Source: Streptomyces antioxidans
GTDB lineage: Bacteria; Actinomycetota; Actinomycetes; Streptomycetales; Streptomycetaceae
Assembly (NCBI RefSeq): GCF_000968685.2
Contig: NZ_LAKD02000052.1
Coordinates: 1 to 64,000, forward strand
Reading direction: 5' to 3'
Length of the DNA: 64,000 nt
Position 1 is the first letter of the stretch. Each line of letters opens with the position of its first letter. Under the pieces are notes generated by a model, which was not told the origin of the DNA, searched no databases, and was given only the letters and a program-made list of their open reading frames with translations. A program made the position numbers and the translations under genes. Positions 53,366 to 62,079 of this stretch are shown in pieces.

Positions 53366-54106
53366 ATGAGCCTTGAAGAACGAGACTCCCTCCTGTCGCG
53401 CACGGCCGAGATGCTCGCGGGCCGCATCGACGCCGCCTTCGCCGATGTCGACACCGTGCGCCGTCGTGTCGTCGAGATCGCCACCCAAGCGGCGGAGCGG
53501 CGGACCGCCCTGGACCGCGCGGCCCTGACGGACATCCGCCCCCTGCTCCTGGACCTGCTGGCGCACGACGGCACCCTCTTCGAAAGCCTCGGCGTGGCCG
53601 TCTCCGGCACCAGCCTCAGTGACACCCCGCGCTGGCTGGAGTGGTGGCGCCGGGACGGACGCAACAAGGCGCAGTTCATCTCGCACGCCCTCAACCCGGA
53701 CTCCGTCGGCTTCTACGACTACCAGTCGCGCGAGTGGTTCCGCCTCCCGGTCACCACCCGCCGGCCCCACGCCGTCGGCCCGTACGTCGACGCGGGCGGC
53801 ATCGAGGTGTGCACCGTCACGCTCGCCATCCCCATCGCCCTCCCCTCGGGCTCGGTCAGCGTGGCCGGGGGTGATCTGTCCATCGCGGCCCTGGAAGCCC
53901 TCCTCCTCGACACCCTGGGCACCCGCGCCCACAAGGTGGTCCTCCTCGCCGCCAACGGCCGGGTCGTCACCTCGAACACCGCTCGCTACGTCACCGGCTC
54001 CCGGCTCCGCGCCGACGGCCCGCAGGCCACCCCCGACCAGATCGTCCCCATCCCCTCAGCCGACCCCCACCGGCTGCCCTGGCAACTGCTCGCCATGCCC
54101 GACTGA
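53366..54106 (+). CDS. Cache-domain-like protein, function unknown
   Basis: A 246-residue protein with a helical N-terminus (about 1-75) followed by a PAS-like sensor fold of the Cache group: LESLGVAVSG-type strand, WLEWWRRDGRNKAQF, YDYQSREWFRLPV near residue 120 and GPYVDAGGIEVCTVTLAIPI near 142. There is no signal peptide or membrane segment, unusual for Cache domains, so it may bind a small ligand in the cytoplasm. It lies 111 bases after the permease on the same strand and may be the operon's ligand sensor. The ATG at 53366 follows GGGGAG. Confidence 0.72.
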   Translation: MSLEERDSLLSRTAEMLAGRIDAAFADVDTVRRRVVEIATQAAERRTALDRAALTDIRPLLLDLLAHDGTLFESLGVAVSGTSLSDTPRWLEWWRRDGRNKAQFISHALNPDSVGFYDYQSREWFRLPVTTRRPHAVGPYVDAGGIEVCTVTLAIPIALPSGSVSVAGGDLSIAALEALLLDTLGTRAHKVVLLAANGRVVTSNTARYVTGSRLRADGPQATPDQIVPIPSADPHRLPWQLLAMPD

Positions 54107-54166
54107 GCGGGCCGCGGCTCATGGACCGCCTCGAGGAAGGGCTCCGCGGCGTCTGCTCCGGGGCCG

Positions 54167-57124
54167 TCAGCTGACCACCGCCCCCGCCGCCGTCAGCAGC
54201 TCCGGCAGGGTGCCCTCGAACTCGGGCAGCAGGCGGAGGACGAGGGCCCATGCCTCGGGGTCGCTGCCCAGGTGTTCACGGGCCAGGCCACGCAGGGTCT
54301 CATCGAGTCGCCGGGTCTCCTCGAAGCGCTCCTGCCGGACCGGACGGCCGGGCCCCGTCTGGTTGCCGAGGAAGGCGACCACGGTAGGGGCGGGGTGGGC
54401 GGTGTGCAGGATCTCGTCCAGGCTGACCCGCCCCGACTCGTACGCCTCGCGCAGCCACGGGCTTTCGCCGTGGTGCCAGGCGCTGGGCAGGGGCAGGGTG
54501 CGCACCATCTCGGCCACGGAGGGCGGGGTCTTGCCCCGGCGCACGGTGTAGCCGGAGTGCGACAGCCGGAGGTTGGCCTCCTTTCCCGCCGCTTGCAACT
54601 CGGGTGGGCAGCCGTCGAGTCCGGCCAGGTGGGGCAGCAGCCGGTCGTGCAGTGGCCGGGTGCCGTGCAGATCGCGGAGCTCCGCCCACGGCATGGGGGT
54701 CGAGGTGCCGCTCTCCTCGTCCCAGCGGTCGAACGCCCAGGCGAGGGAGGTGTCGGAGGATGCGGCGGTGGCCTCTTCCAGGTACTCGGCCTTGCCCGCG
54801 GGGCTCTGGGCGCGCTCGGCCAGTTCGCGCAGTGCGGCGAGCGGGTCGGCGGCGTCGAGGGCGGCCCCGGCGGCCTCCAGGGTCTTCGCGGGCAGGGGAT
54901 GACGGCCACCGGGCTTGCGGCCGGGAAAGCTGGTCTCGTCCAGCAGGGCGCGCACCTCCTCGGGACCGTGCCGCTCACCCAGCGTCGTCAGCATGTGCAG
55001 CTGTTGCGCCGGAGTGTGCACCTTCACCCGGCGGCTGCCCAGCAGCACCCGGCAGAGCACCGGATCGCCGGAGTCCACCACGGGCAGCAGCCAGTTGGGG
55101 CGGGCGCTCTCGCGCAGTGCAAGGACCAGTTCCTCGGTGACGGGGAGACGGTCGCCGGGACCGGCCTCCGGGTTCGGGCGGGTCCGGCGGCCGGAGAGCA
55201 CCCGGCGGCGCTCGGCGTCGGTGAGGTCGGTCCACTTGAACAGGGCGGTGTTGACCTCGGGATCGTCGTAGGCCACCAGCTCCTCGATGACCTCCCGCGG
55301 GGTGTGCCAGTGGGCCGCGAGGCCCGCCAGCGCCCGTGGCCCGTGCACCTCGACCAGGCGGTCGCGCACCGCCGGGTCAGGGCACTCCTGGAGCATGGCC
55401 TGGACGGTGCGGCCGTCGAGGTGTTCCACCAGGGCGCACCGTGCCGCCACGTCGGCGTGCGCGAAGAGGGTGAGGAACGCGGCCCGGCCACCCACCGGAC
55501 TGCGGTACGGGAACTCGGGGCCCAGCGGCTTGGGCCACGGTTTGCCCCGGTGCCGGGGTGCCTCGGCCAGTGCGGTGTCGACGAGTTCGACGACCGTCCC
55601 GGCGAACCGCGACACCAACGTGTACAACGCCCGCCAGTGCGCGAAGTCGTCCCCGAGGCGTGCCGCCTGAGCCGCCAGCGCCACCCGTACGGACTCCTCC
55701 TCGGTCGGCAGCCCGTTCAGCACCTGCCGGGCGGGCCCGATCTCCCGCACGACCCGCTCCGCGGAGAACACCCCCGATGCGACGCCGGGGCGCAGCAGGA
55801 TCCCCATGGGCGTGGAGCCCCCGGCGGAGAAGTCCACCGCGGTCAGCAGTGACCAGTACAGCCGGTAGTCGCCGTCGCGGCTCCATCGGCCCCGGACCTC
55901 GCGGAAGGCGGTGACGGCCATCTCCTCGGTGCAGTCGGGGTGCCGCCACAGCGTGCTCAGCGCGGTGTGCGAGAAGGGCTCCTGCCGATGGGCCAGGAGT
56001 AGGGCGTCCCACTTCAGCAGGCCGGACCCGGGCGCGGGCAGCTCGGGCACGACATGGGGCCGCTCCCGTATCGCCCCGATGACCTCCAGGGTGACGTCGA
56101 CGGCGGAGCGGGCCGGGGCGGGTGCCGTGCCGGTCTCGGCAGCCGCGGCCACGGGAGCGGGAGCAGGAGCCGGGGGCAGCGGGATCGCCGAAGTGGTGGT
56201 GCCCTTGGCACCACTTTCCGCGGCACCCTCGGCGGCACTCCCTGCGGCGTGCTCGGCATCGCTCTCCGGGGCACTCCCCGAGGCGCCCTCGGGGGCACTG
56301 CCCGCGGCCCTCTCGGCAGCGCCCCCCGCGGCATGCTCGACGGCATCCTCCGCGGCGCGGGGCGGCGCCCCGCCGTCGGCGAGATCCGGCTCTTCGGGCC
56401 GGCCGCCGGAGGACCCGCCCTGCCGGGCCTGCCCGGTGGGTACGGCCCTGGGCTGCCCACCGCCCCGTATCACCTCGAGGAGCGCCGACTCGGGATCGTC
56501 CGAGGCGCACGCCCAGCGTGCCGCCTCGGCGGCGGTGTGGCACAACACCCCGGGCTGCTCGGCCAGTTCGCCGAGTGCTTCCGGGCCACCGTGTGCCAGC
56601 ACCTGACGGCAGGCCGCGAGGTGCTTGCGCGGCTTGAGCTTGTCACCGCCGACGCGCAGCACATGCGTGATCAGCTCGGGGAACGGGCTGCGCAGCGCGG
56701 GCAGCAGCAGGTGCATGTCCTCGATGCCGAGCAGCCAGCGCACCAGACCCTCCGGCGCCCACCAGCCCGGGTCGTCCTTGGTGGCCGCGGCCCCCTCGCA
56801 CACCGTGAGCCGCAGCCGCTCCGGCCGGGGCCCGCTCGCATCGCCGAAGAGGGCACGCGCCAGGGCGGGGTCGCCGAGCCGGGCGAGCCGCAGGAGCGCG
56901 TCCGCCCGCCCCGGGGTGTCCCCGGTCCGCGACGAGGCCAGCGCCCGCAGCAGCTCGGGGTCCTTCGCGGCGATGACCTCGTCGACCAGGGTGTCGGACA
57001 AGGGCACGGAGGAGGAGAGGAGTTCGCGGGTCTCCTCCTGGGCGCGGTTCAGCAGGGCACGGGTCAGGTCGCGGTCGGCCAGTGCGTAGACGGCGGCGAC
57101 CGCATGGGGCTCGGCCAGGGGCAC
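54167..57124 (-). CDS. Large helical-repeat protein of a VWA/ATPase three-gene system
   Basis: A 985-residue protein without catalytic motifs. Many segments follow short helical-repeat patterns (for example ALADRDLTRALLNRAQEE and DPELLRALASSRTGDTPGRA near the start; AYDDPEVNTALFKWTDL later), suggesting a HEAT/Leu-rich-variant solenoid. A low-complexity linker of Ala, Gly, Glu and Ser at about residues 255-340 divides an N-terminal third from the rest. The GTG at 57124 has GGAGG six bases upstream and is preferred over the GTG at 57175. It is the last gene of an operon with a VWA-metallopeptidase and a double ATPase, and is probably their scaffold, target recogniser or effector. No known domain is recognised. 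Confidence 0.75.
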   Translation of the reverse strand: MPLAEPHAVAAVYALADRDLTRALLNRAQEETRELLSSSVPLSDTLVDEVIAAKDPELLRALASSRTGDTPGRADALLRLARLGDPALARALFGDASGPRPERLRLTVCEGAAATKDDPGWWAPEGLVRWLLGIEDMHLLLPALRSPFPELITHVLRVGGDKLKPRKHLAACRQVLAHGGPEALGELAEQPGVLCHTAAEAARWACASDDPESALLEVIRGGGQPRAVPTGQARQGGSSGGRPEEPDLADGGAPPRAAEDAVEHAAGGAAERAAGSAPEGASGSAPESDAEHAAGSAAEGAAESGAKGTTTSAIPLPPAPAPAPVAAAAETGTAPAPARSAVDVTLEVIGAIRERPHVVPELPAPGSGLLKWDALLLAHRQEPFSHTALSTLWRHPDCTEEMAVTAFREVRGRWSRDGDYRLYWSLLTAVDFSAGGSTPMGILLRPGVASGVFSAERVVREIGPARQVLNGLPTEEESVRVALAAQAARLGDDFAHWRALYTLVSRFAGTVVELVDTALAEAPRHRGKPWPKPLGPEFPYRSPVGGRAAFLTLFAHADVAARCALVEHLDGRTVQAMLQECPDPAVRDRLVEVHGPRALAGLAAHWHTPREVIEELVAYDDPEVNTALFKWTDLTDAERRRVLSGRRTRPNPEAGPGDRLPVTEELVLALRESARPNWLLPVVDSGDPVLCRVLLGSRRVKVHTPAQQLHMLTTLGERHGPEEVRALLDETSFPGRKPGGRHPLPAKTLEAAGAALDAADPLAALRELAERAQSPAGKAEYLEEATAASSDTSLAWAFDRWDEESGTSTPMPWAELRDLHGTRPLHDRLLPHLAGLDGCPPELQAAGKEANLRLSHSGYTVRRGKTPPSVAEMVRTLPLPSAWHHGESPWLREAYESGRVSLDEILHTAHPAPTVVAFLGNQTGPGRPVRQERFEETRRLDETLRGLAREHLGSDPEAWALVLRLLPEFEGTLPELLTAAGAVVS

Positions 57125-57214
57125 GGATGTCCTCCGAAGTGCGGGATGACGGGGGGTGTACGGGAGCGTGGGCACGGGCGGTGTCGCGGCCCGGGTGGCT
57201 GGTCCCGGCGGCGG

Positions 57215-59206
57215 TCAGGACGCGGGCAGCTGTTTCATCCGGACCAGCGCTTCGGTGAAGAACCGCTGGCGGGCGGCGGTCTGGCCGACGAGGTGGGTGG
57301 CCCGCAGCTTCGGCGGCATGTGCCGGAGCAGCCGGGCGACCACCTCGGGGCGGCGTTTGAGGCGGCTGAGTTCGCAGTTGGCCAGCACCTGGTGGACCAG
57401 GTCGGTGTCGTTGGTGCCCTCGCTGGAGGTCTCCGAGGCCGCCGCGAGCCGCTTCTCCCACAGGTCGATGTCGCGCACCAGCACCGCGAAGCTCACCTGC
57501 TCGGCACGCGCACGGTCAGTGAGGCGTGCTTCGAGGGGGGCGAGCGGTACCGGGGCGAACTCGCCCCGGCCGAGGTAGATCAGACCGCTCTGCAGGGGAA
57601 GCCCCGCCTGGTGCAGACGGATCAGCCGCTCCAGGGTCCGCTTGGTGATCCAGTCGCGGCCCTCGTCGTCGAGGTCGTTGTGCCACCACTCCAGAACGGT
57701 CTCCGCCACCTCCCCGTAGGCCGAGACCAGCCACTCGTTGGCCGGGATGTCCTGCGGGCGCACCTCGTAGCTGACGGTGAAACGGCTGGCCTGCGCCACG
57801 TTGTTGCTCGCCACCCGCAGCTTGCGGCCCACGTGGTACGGCGGGTTCTGGAGGGCGATCTGGGCCCGTAGCCCCTCGATGGGACGGCCCGCCAGCGACC
57901 ACTCCTGGGTGATCTCCATCAGCTTGGCGAAGGCGGCCTTGTCCTTGGGGCGGTTGTACTCGTCCCAGATGATCACCTTGGGCTCGGAGCCGGTCAGCCG
58001 GTGGCTGAGCAGGGTGTCCAGCTCACCGTCAGGGGTCGGCACGGGGACGCACAGGTCCTCGATGCTGGTCACCGGCAGCGAGAAGTAGACGGGCTCGGCG
58101 TCCAGCTCCTCCCGGACGACGCTCTTGGCGATCTCCGTCTTGCCGCAGCCGGGCGGCCCCTGCAGCAGCACCGCCCACCGTTCGCGCAGTGCGGTGCGCA
58201 GGATGCGGCGCACCGGGTCGGCCACCCGGCTCGGGTTGGCGCAGCCCACCGCCCGGGCGATCGCGTCCAGGATCGCGCCGGTGCGGTCCGGTCCGTGCGC
58301 ACCCTCCGGCCGGGTCTCCCGCAGCCGCAGCCGGACGCCGCCCACCAGCGGGAGTCCCCAGGCCAGCGGCAGCCCCGCGCGGGCGCAGTCCAGGACGTGC
58401 TGGAGGGTGCGCGGGGAGAGGAGCACCCGCAGGTCCGGGGAGAGGGCGGCCCATTCGCGGTAGACGTCGCTCAGGTCCCAGTCCGGGTAGCGCTCGGCCA
58501 GGCGAAGCCGCCAGGCGGTGTCGTTGGCGGTCAGCCGCAGGGTCACCATGCGGTCCAGCACGGCCAGGTCGCTGCGGGCGGACGCGGTTTCGCCGGGCGA
58601 CTCGTTGTCGGCGAGGAAGACGCCGACGCAGCCGAGGGCGCGCAGATCGTGTTGGCCGAGGGTCCAGTTGCAGGCGATCTGCATCAGCTGCGACTGGATG
58701 GTCTCGCCCGCCTGCAGCGAGTCGTCGATCAGGAGCACGAAGGGGGCCCCGGGGCGGAGTTGACGCATGATCAGCTGGGCCAGCGCCAGCTCCCCGCTCT
58801 CCGGGTCCCGGACGGGCGCGTTGATCAGCAGGTCGTCCGGGGTGAGGTTGGCCGCGGGCACGAGCACCACCTGGGTACCGGGAAACGCCTCCGGTACGTG
58901 GGTCAGAAAGGTGGAGGTCTTCCCGATGCCGTGGTCGCCGAAGATCTGCCCGGTCTGCCCGAGGGAGATCATCGCGTCGATGAACTCCTCCAGCCGGCCA
59001 CCCTGGTGGCCGCCCCCGGGGCGCTCGGGGTACGTGGCGGTGGCGCGCCAGGCCGCCTTCCGGGGCCGTCGGCCGGGCGGCGCCGGGCGGGCCGGTCCGG
59101 GGGCGCCCGGTGTGGTGCCCGGGGTGGCCGATGGGGTGCCGGAGGTGGCCGATGGGGTGCCGGGGGCCGCGACATCAGCGGGCCGGGCCGTGCTCGTACT
59201 GCTCAC
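57215..59206 (-). CDS. Double AAA+ ATPase, MoxR-like
   Basis: The 663-residue protein holds two P-loop modules after a disordered Pro/Thr-rich N-terminus (1-60). Module 1: Walker A GDHGIGKTS near residue 92 and Walker B FVLLIDDS near 158. Module 2: Walker A GPPGCGKTE near 350, Walker B VIIWDEYNRPKDKAAF near 405, and a sensor-1-like NPPYHVGRKLRVASNNVAQA. The second resembles MoxR/RavA; the first is diverged but keeps its nucleotide residues. The C-terminal 150 residues are helical. It should remodel or activate the partner VWA or repeat protein, as MoxR ATPases do with VWA proteins. GTG start at 59206 with AAGGA upstream. Confidence 0.88.
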   Translation of the reverse strand: MSSTSTARPADVAAPGTPSATSGTPSATPGTTPGAPGPARPAPPGRRPRKAAWRATATYPERPGGGHQGGRLEEFIDAMISLGQTGQIFGDHGIGKTSTFLTHVPEAFPGTQVVLVPAANLTPDDLLINAPVRDPESGELALAQLIMRQLRPGAPFVLLIDDSLQAGETIQSQLMQIACNWTLGQHDLRALGCVGVFLADNESPGETASARSDLAVLDRMVTLRLTANDTAWRLRLAERYPDWDLSDVYREWAALSPDLRVLLSPRTLQHVLDCARAGLPLAWGLPLVGGVRLRLRETRPEGAHGPDRTGAILDAIARAVGCANPSRVADPVRRILRTALRERWAVLLQGPPGCGKTEIAKSVVREELDAEPVYFSLPVTSIEDLCVPVPTPDGELDTLLSHRLTGSEPKVIIWDEYNRPKDKAAFAKLMEITQEWSLAGRPIEGLRAQIALQNPPYHVGRKLRVASNNVAQASRFTVSYEVRPQDIPANEWLVSAYGEVAETVLEWWHNDLDDEGRDWITKRTLERLIRLHQAGLPLQSGLIYLGRGEFAPVPLAPLEARLTDRARAEQVSFAVLVRDIDLWEKRLAAASETSSEGTNDTDLVHQVLANCELSRLKRRPEVVARLLRHMPPKLRATHLVGQTAARQRFFTEALVRMKQLPAS

Positions 59207-59287
59207 GCGGTGTCCTTGACGGGAGGTTCGGTTTCCTGGGCGGGTGGCGGGAGTTGACCGGCGCGGGCGGCCGGGCGGTAGCCGTGG

Positions 59288-60784
59288 TCAGCCGTCACGG
59301 CTACGCACCCGGTGGCACGCCATGGGCGGGAGATGGCGATCGGGCCAGTCGTCTCCGTTGTCGGTGATCAGCCATATCCAGCGGTCGGGGCGGGCCGGGG
59401 TGACACGCGGGGCCTCGCCGTCGGTGACCACGATCACCGCGTCCGGCTCGACCTCGCAGCGTTTGCCGCCGGCGGCCCTGCGCCCCTCGACGTAGTCGAC
59501 GACGTGCTGGAAGCTGGTCCCCCCGCCGCCCCTGACCCGCTCCCCGGGCACGAACGGCATGACGTCGGCGTCAAAGCTCAGCCAGTGGGACTCCACTCCG
59601 TCCGTGTGGCCGACCAGCTCAGTGATCCATGTGATCACCCGGTCGGACATCGAAGCGGAGGTGTCCAGCGCGATCACGACCACCTTGGTGCGCTCGGCCC
59701 CGCGGTGCACCAGCATCGGCTCGTGGCCGAGGGCGAGCAGCACGGCGCCGTGCTTCTTCGGGTAGACCAGGCGCTCGCCCTCGCGGAGCTTGGAGGCGAG
59801 GGTGTCGGCGAGCCACCGCTGCCACCAGTCCACCCGGCGGGTGCGCTCGGTACGCCCGCGCAGCGCCCCCAGCCCCAGGCCGCCCCAGACCCTCGCGGCG
59901 TGCTCGCCGCCGCCCTCGCTCCGGTCGGCCATGCCCAGGATCTCGTCCCGTGCCACGCCCTCCCCGCGCAGAGCGGCCCGCGCCACCTCCTCAAGGACCT
60001 CCTGGGCGACCCTGGCCGCGGTCTCACCGTCCAGCAGCAGGTCGCTGTCGCGGCCGTCACCGCCGCCGTCCGCACCGGTCCCGAGATGCACGCAGACCAG
60101 CGGATCCGGCGCGAACCGCGTGCGCATGCGCCGCAGTTCGCGGTACACGCCCAGGTCGGTCTCCACGAACTCCTCGTAGGCGAGCGGGCCGAGACCCTGC
60201 GCCTCCAGGTCCCGTACGTACTCCGCGTGCACCTGCCGGGGGTCGACACCGGCCGGCTCCCGCACCACGGTGCCGTCCGGGGCCGTCACCGCCCGGACGG
60301 GCAGGCCGAAACGCCGCAGCCTGGTCATCACCACATGGTTGATGGACACCTCGGCGGCCAGGGTGAACAACGGGTCGGAGCGCAGGCCCTCGTCCACGTA
60401 CAGATGCCGGTGGATGAGATGCCGGGCCTCATGGAACAGCACGAAGGCAACGCCGTCGGCACCGATTTCCGTAAAGAACTCCGGATTGAACAGCAGCAGA
60501 CAACTGCCGTCTCCGCTCGCCACCACGGCCGCGGTGGGGACCGCGGCCGTCGGTATCTGGTGGTGGCACTTGGCGTACAGCCAGGAGCAGACGGCACTGT
60601 CGCGCACGCCGAAGTCGAGCAGCGCCGCTTCCTTCAGCCGGGTGGCCTCGGCGACCAGCGCCGGATCACCGGGCCGCTCGGCCAGCAGCCGCCGCAGATC
60701 GTGCAGGTCCACCGCCGAGGCGGGGCCGTGCCCGCCCGCGCTGTCTGGTGTGGCGGGCGGAGCCGGTCGCGGGCATGCGGTCAC
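59288..60784 (-). CDS. VWA-domain protein with N-terminal putative metallopeptidase (DUF2201-like)
   Basis: The 498-residue protein joins a putative zinc peptidase domain, HEARH at residues 118-122 in VLFHEARHLIHRHLYVDEGL, with a C-terminal VWA-like domain. The VWA metal site is complete: DTSAS near residue 373, a Thr in GGGGTSFQH and Asp in VVTDGEAP. This is the DUF2201 architecture. With the downstream ATPase it makes a MoxR-VWA pair; MIDAS-bound partners may be released or cleaved on ATP hydrolysis, which is inference. The GTG at 60784 has AGGAG upstream. It is the first gene of the operon. Confidence 0.88.
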   Translation of the reverse strand: MTACPRPAPPATPDSAGGHGPASAVDLHDLRRLLAERPGDPALVAEATRLKEAALLDFGVRDSAVCSWLYAKCHHQIPTAAVPTAAVVASGDGSCLLLFNPEFFTEIGADGVAFVLFHEARHLIHRHLYVDEGLRSDPLFTLAAEVSINHVVMTRLRRFGLPVRAVTAPDGTVVREPAGVDPRQVHAEYVRDLEAQGLGPLAYEEFVETDLGVYRELRRMRTRFAPDPLVCVHLGTGADGGGDGRDSDLLLDGETAARVAQEVLEEVARAALRGEGVARDEILGMADRSEGGGEHAARVWGGLGLGALRGRTERTRRVDWWQRWLADTLASKLREGERLVYPKKHGAVLLALGHEPMLVHRGAERTKVVVIALDTSASMSDRVITWITELVGHTDGVESHWLSFDADVMPFVPGERVRGGGGTSFQHVVDYVEGRRAAGGKRCEVEPDAVIVVTDGEAPRVTPARPDRWIWLITDNGDDWPDRHLPPMACHRVRSRDG

Positions 60785-60841
60785 CTGGTCACTCTCCTAG
60801 GGCATGCGGGCAACCGGTGATGTGCGTTCCCCCGCGATCAC

Positions 60842-60874
60842 GTCGTACGGAAGACATTAGTGCGGGGGTACGAC
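60842..60874. promoter_or_regulatory. Inverted repeat upstream of the VWA/ATPase operon
   Basis: Perfect arms GTCGTAC (60842-60848) and GTACGAC (60868-60874) are separated by 19 bases, about 60 bases upstream of the VWA gene. The separation, about two and a half helical turns, suits a dimeric regulator; no regulator gene is adjacent. Confidence 0.4.
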
Positions 60875-60980
60875 AACGGGCGCGCCGCGGGGCCCGTCAC
60901 ACACCGGGGCGGTCGCCGGCCGGAAGCTCGCCAGCGCGGAGGACAGGTCGGGTGCCGCCGCCCGCGCGGTCGGGCGCCGG

Positions 60981-61889
60981 TCAGGCGTCGATGGCGGCCC
61001 GCACGGCGGCGCGCACCGTGTCCAGATCGCGCCGGACCGCGTCGTACGTGGTCTGATGAGCGCGGATGTCGGCGCGCTGACGCTCGGCGAGGACGGTCGA
61101 CCACATGGCCACAGTGTGATGCTCGCGCTTGCACTCGACGTCGGCGACCGCGGTGCCCAACTCCCGCCGGGTGCGGGTGGTGTTGCCGTCCTGGCCACGC
61201 CGCCACGCCGGATCGCGGAAGGCGTCGTCCGGTGCGGCGTACCGCTTGAACCCCTTCTCCACGACGCACTGCGCCCAGGTGCGCAGCGCCCGCCGCACCC
61301 GGGGGTCCCTGCGCGCCGCCTTGTCCAGGCGCTCCTCGCGCCTTGCGGGGTAGGTCCACAGGCGCGTGGCGTCCTTGACGCCCTTGAGCAGCCGGCGCTG
61401 GGCCTGCCCCGAACAGCCGCCCTTGGGGGGCGTCTTGTGGCCGGACGGGGTGGCGCCCCGGGGCTCGCCGTGGAGCGCGCCGGACTCCGCGTCCGTCATC
61501 GCGCGCCCGTCCGGCTCCTGCTTCGCGCGCTCCTTCGGATCGAAGCCGTATCCCCAGCGGCGGGCGCTGTCGAGGTCGACCTCGCCGTACTGGGTCGACA
61601 TCGCCGTCAGCGTCAGTGACGCGCCGGAGTGGGATTCCTTGGGATGGCGGGGGAAGCCGGTGTAGCCCAGGTCCACCATGCATCGCTGGGCCAGCAGGTC
61701 CGTGGCTTCCTGGTACCGCTCAGTGTCCCGCCCGCTCAACTGGTAGCGCTCCAGGGGCAGCGCCACCTCGGCGGTCGCCGAGCTCTCGGGCTCCGGCTTC
61801 CCCTTCCCATCGGACCCCGCATCACAGCCGGCCACCGCCGTCACGGCCAGCAGCGCGCCGACACTGCCCCGCACCCACCGCGCCGCCAT
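60981..61889 (-). CDS. Lipoprotein of unknown function
   Basis: A 302-residue secreted protein with a short signal and lipobox VAGC (Cys22). The mature part starts with a Gly/Lys/Glu/Ser-rich linker, then a charged helical region with four conserved-looking cysteines (QRCMVDLGY, GGCSGQAQRR, WAQCVVEKG, DVECKREH), which may form two disulfides. Streptomyces genomes hold many such uncharacterised lipoproteins. GGGAAGG before the ATG at 61889 fixes the start. The open frame continues upstream without a stop into the GH78 remnant, which is a degraded neighbour rather than a fusion. Confidence 0.8.
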   Translation of the reverse strand: MAARWVRGSVGALLAVTAVAGCDAGSDGKGKPEPESSATAEVALPLERYQLSGRDTERYQEATDLLAQRCMVDLGYTGFPRHPKESHSGASLTLTAMSTQYGEVDLDSARRWGYGFDPKERAKQEPDGRAMTDAESGALHGEPRGATPSGHKTPPKGGCSGQAQRRLLKGVKDATRLWTYPARREERLDKAARRDPRVRRALRTWAQCVVEKGFKRYAAPDDAFRDPAWRRGQDGNTTRTRRELGTAVADVECKREHHTVAMWSTVLAERQRADIRAHQTTYDAVRRDLDTVRAAVRAAIDA

Positions 61890-62079
61890 CGGTGCCTTCC
61901 CCGTGCCGTCCTGGGTTCCCCGTATCGCTCCGTGCATACCGCGGCACACTACCGCCCGCCACTGGCCGCCCACGCCCGCCCCTCCCTCCCCAGGGCGTCG
62001 GCAAAATCCCCCGCCCGGCGCCGCTCGGCACGGCCGGAGGACATCCCGGTCGGCGTCAAGCACCGCTACGTCAGGGGCG

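Noticed and set aside
51629..53932. A 767-codon antisense frame over the APC permease
   Set aside because: Asp/Gly/Glu-rich shadow of hydrophobic codons read backwards; no domain.
59219..59290. Attachment site or integrase-related element
   Set aside because: No integrase, excisionase or direct-repeat att pair was seen anywhere in the window.
54167..60784. Cobaltochelatase or magnesium chelatase interpretation of the ATPase/VWA pair
   Set aside because: The large third protein has no CobN/BchH features, and the VWA protein carries a HExxH peptidase-like domain of the DUF2201 type.
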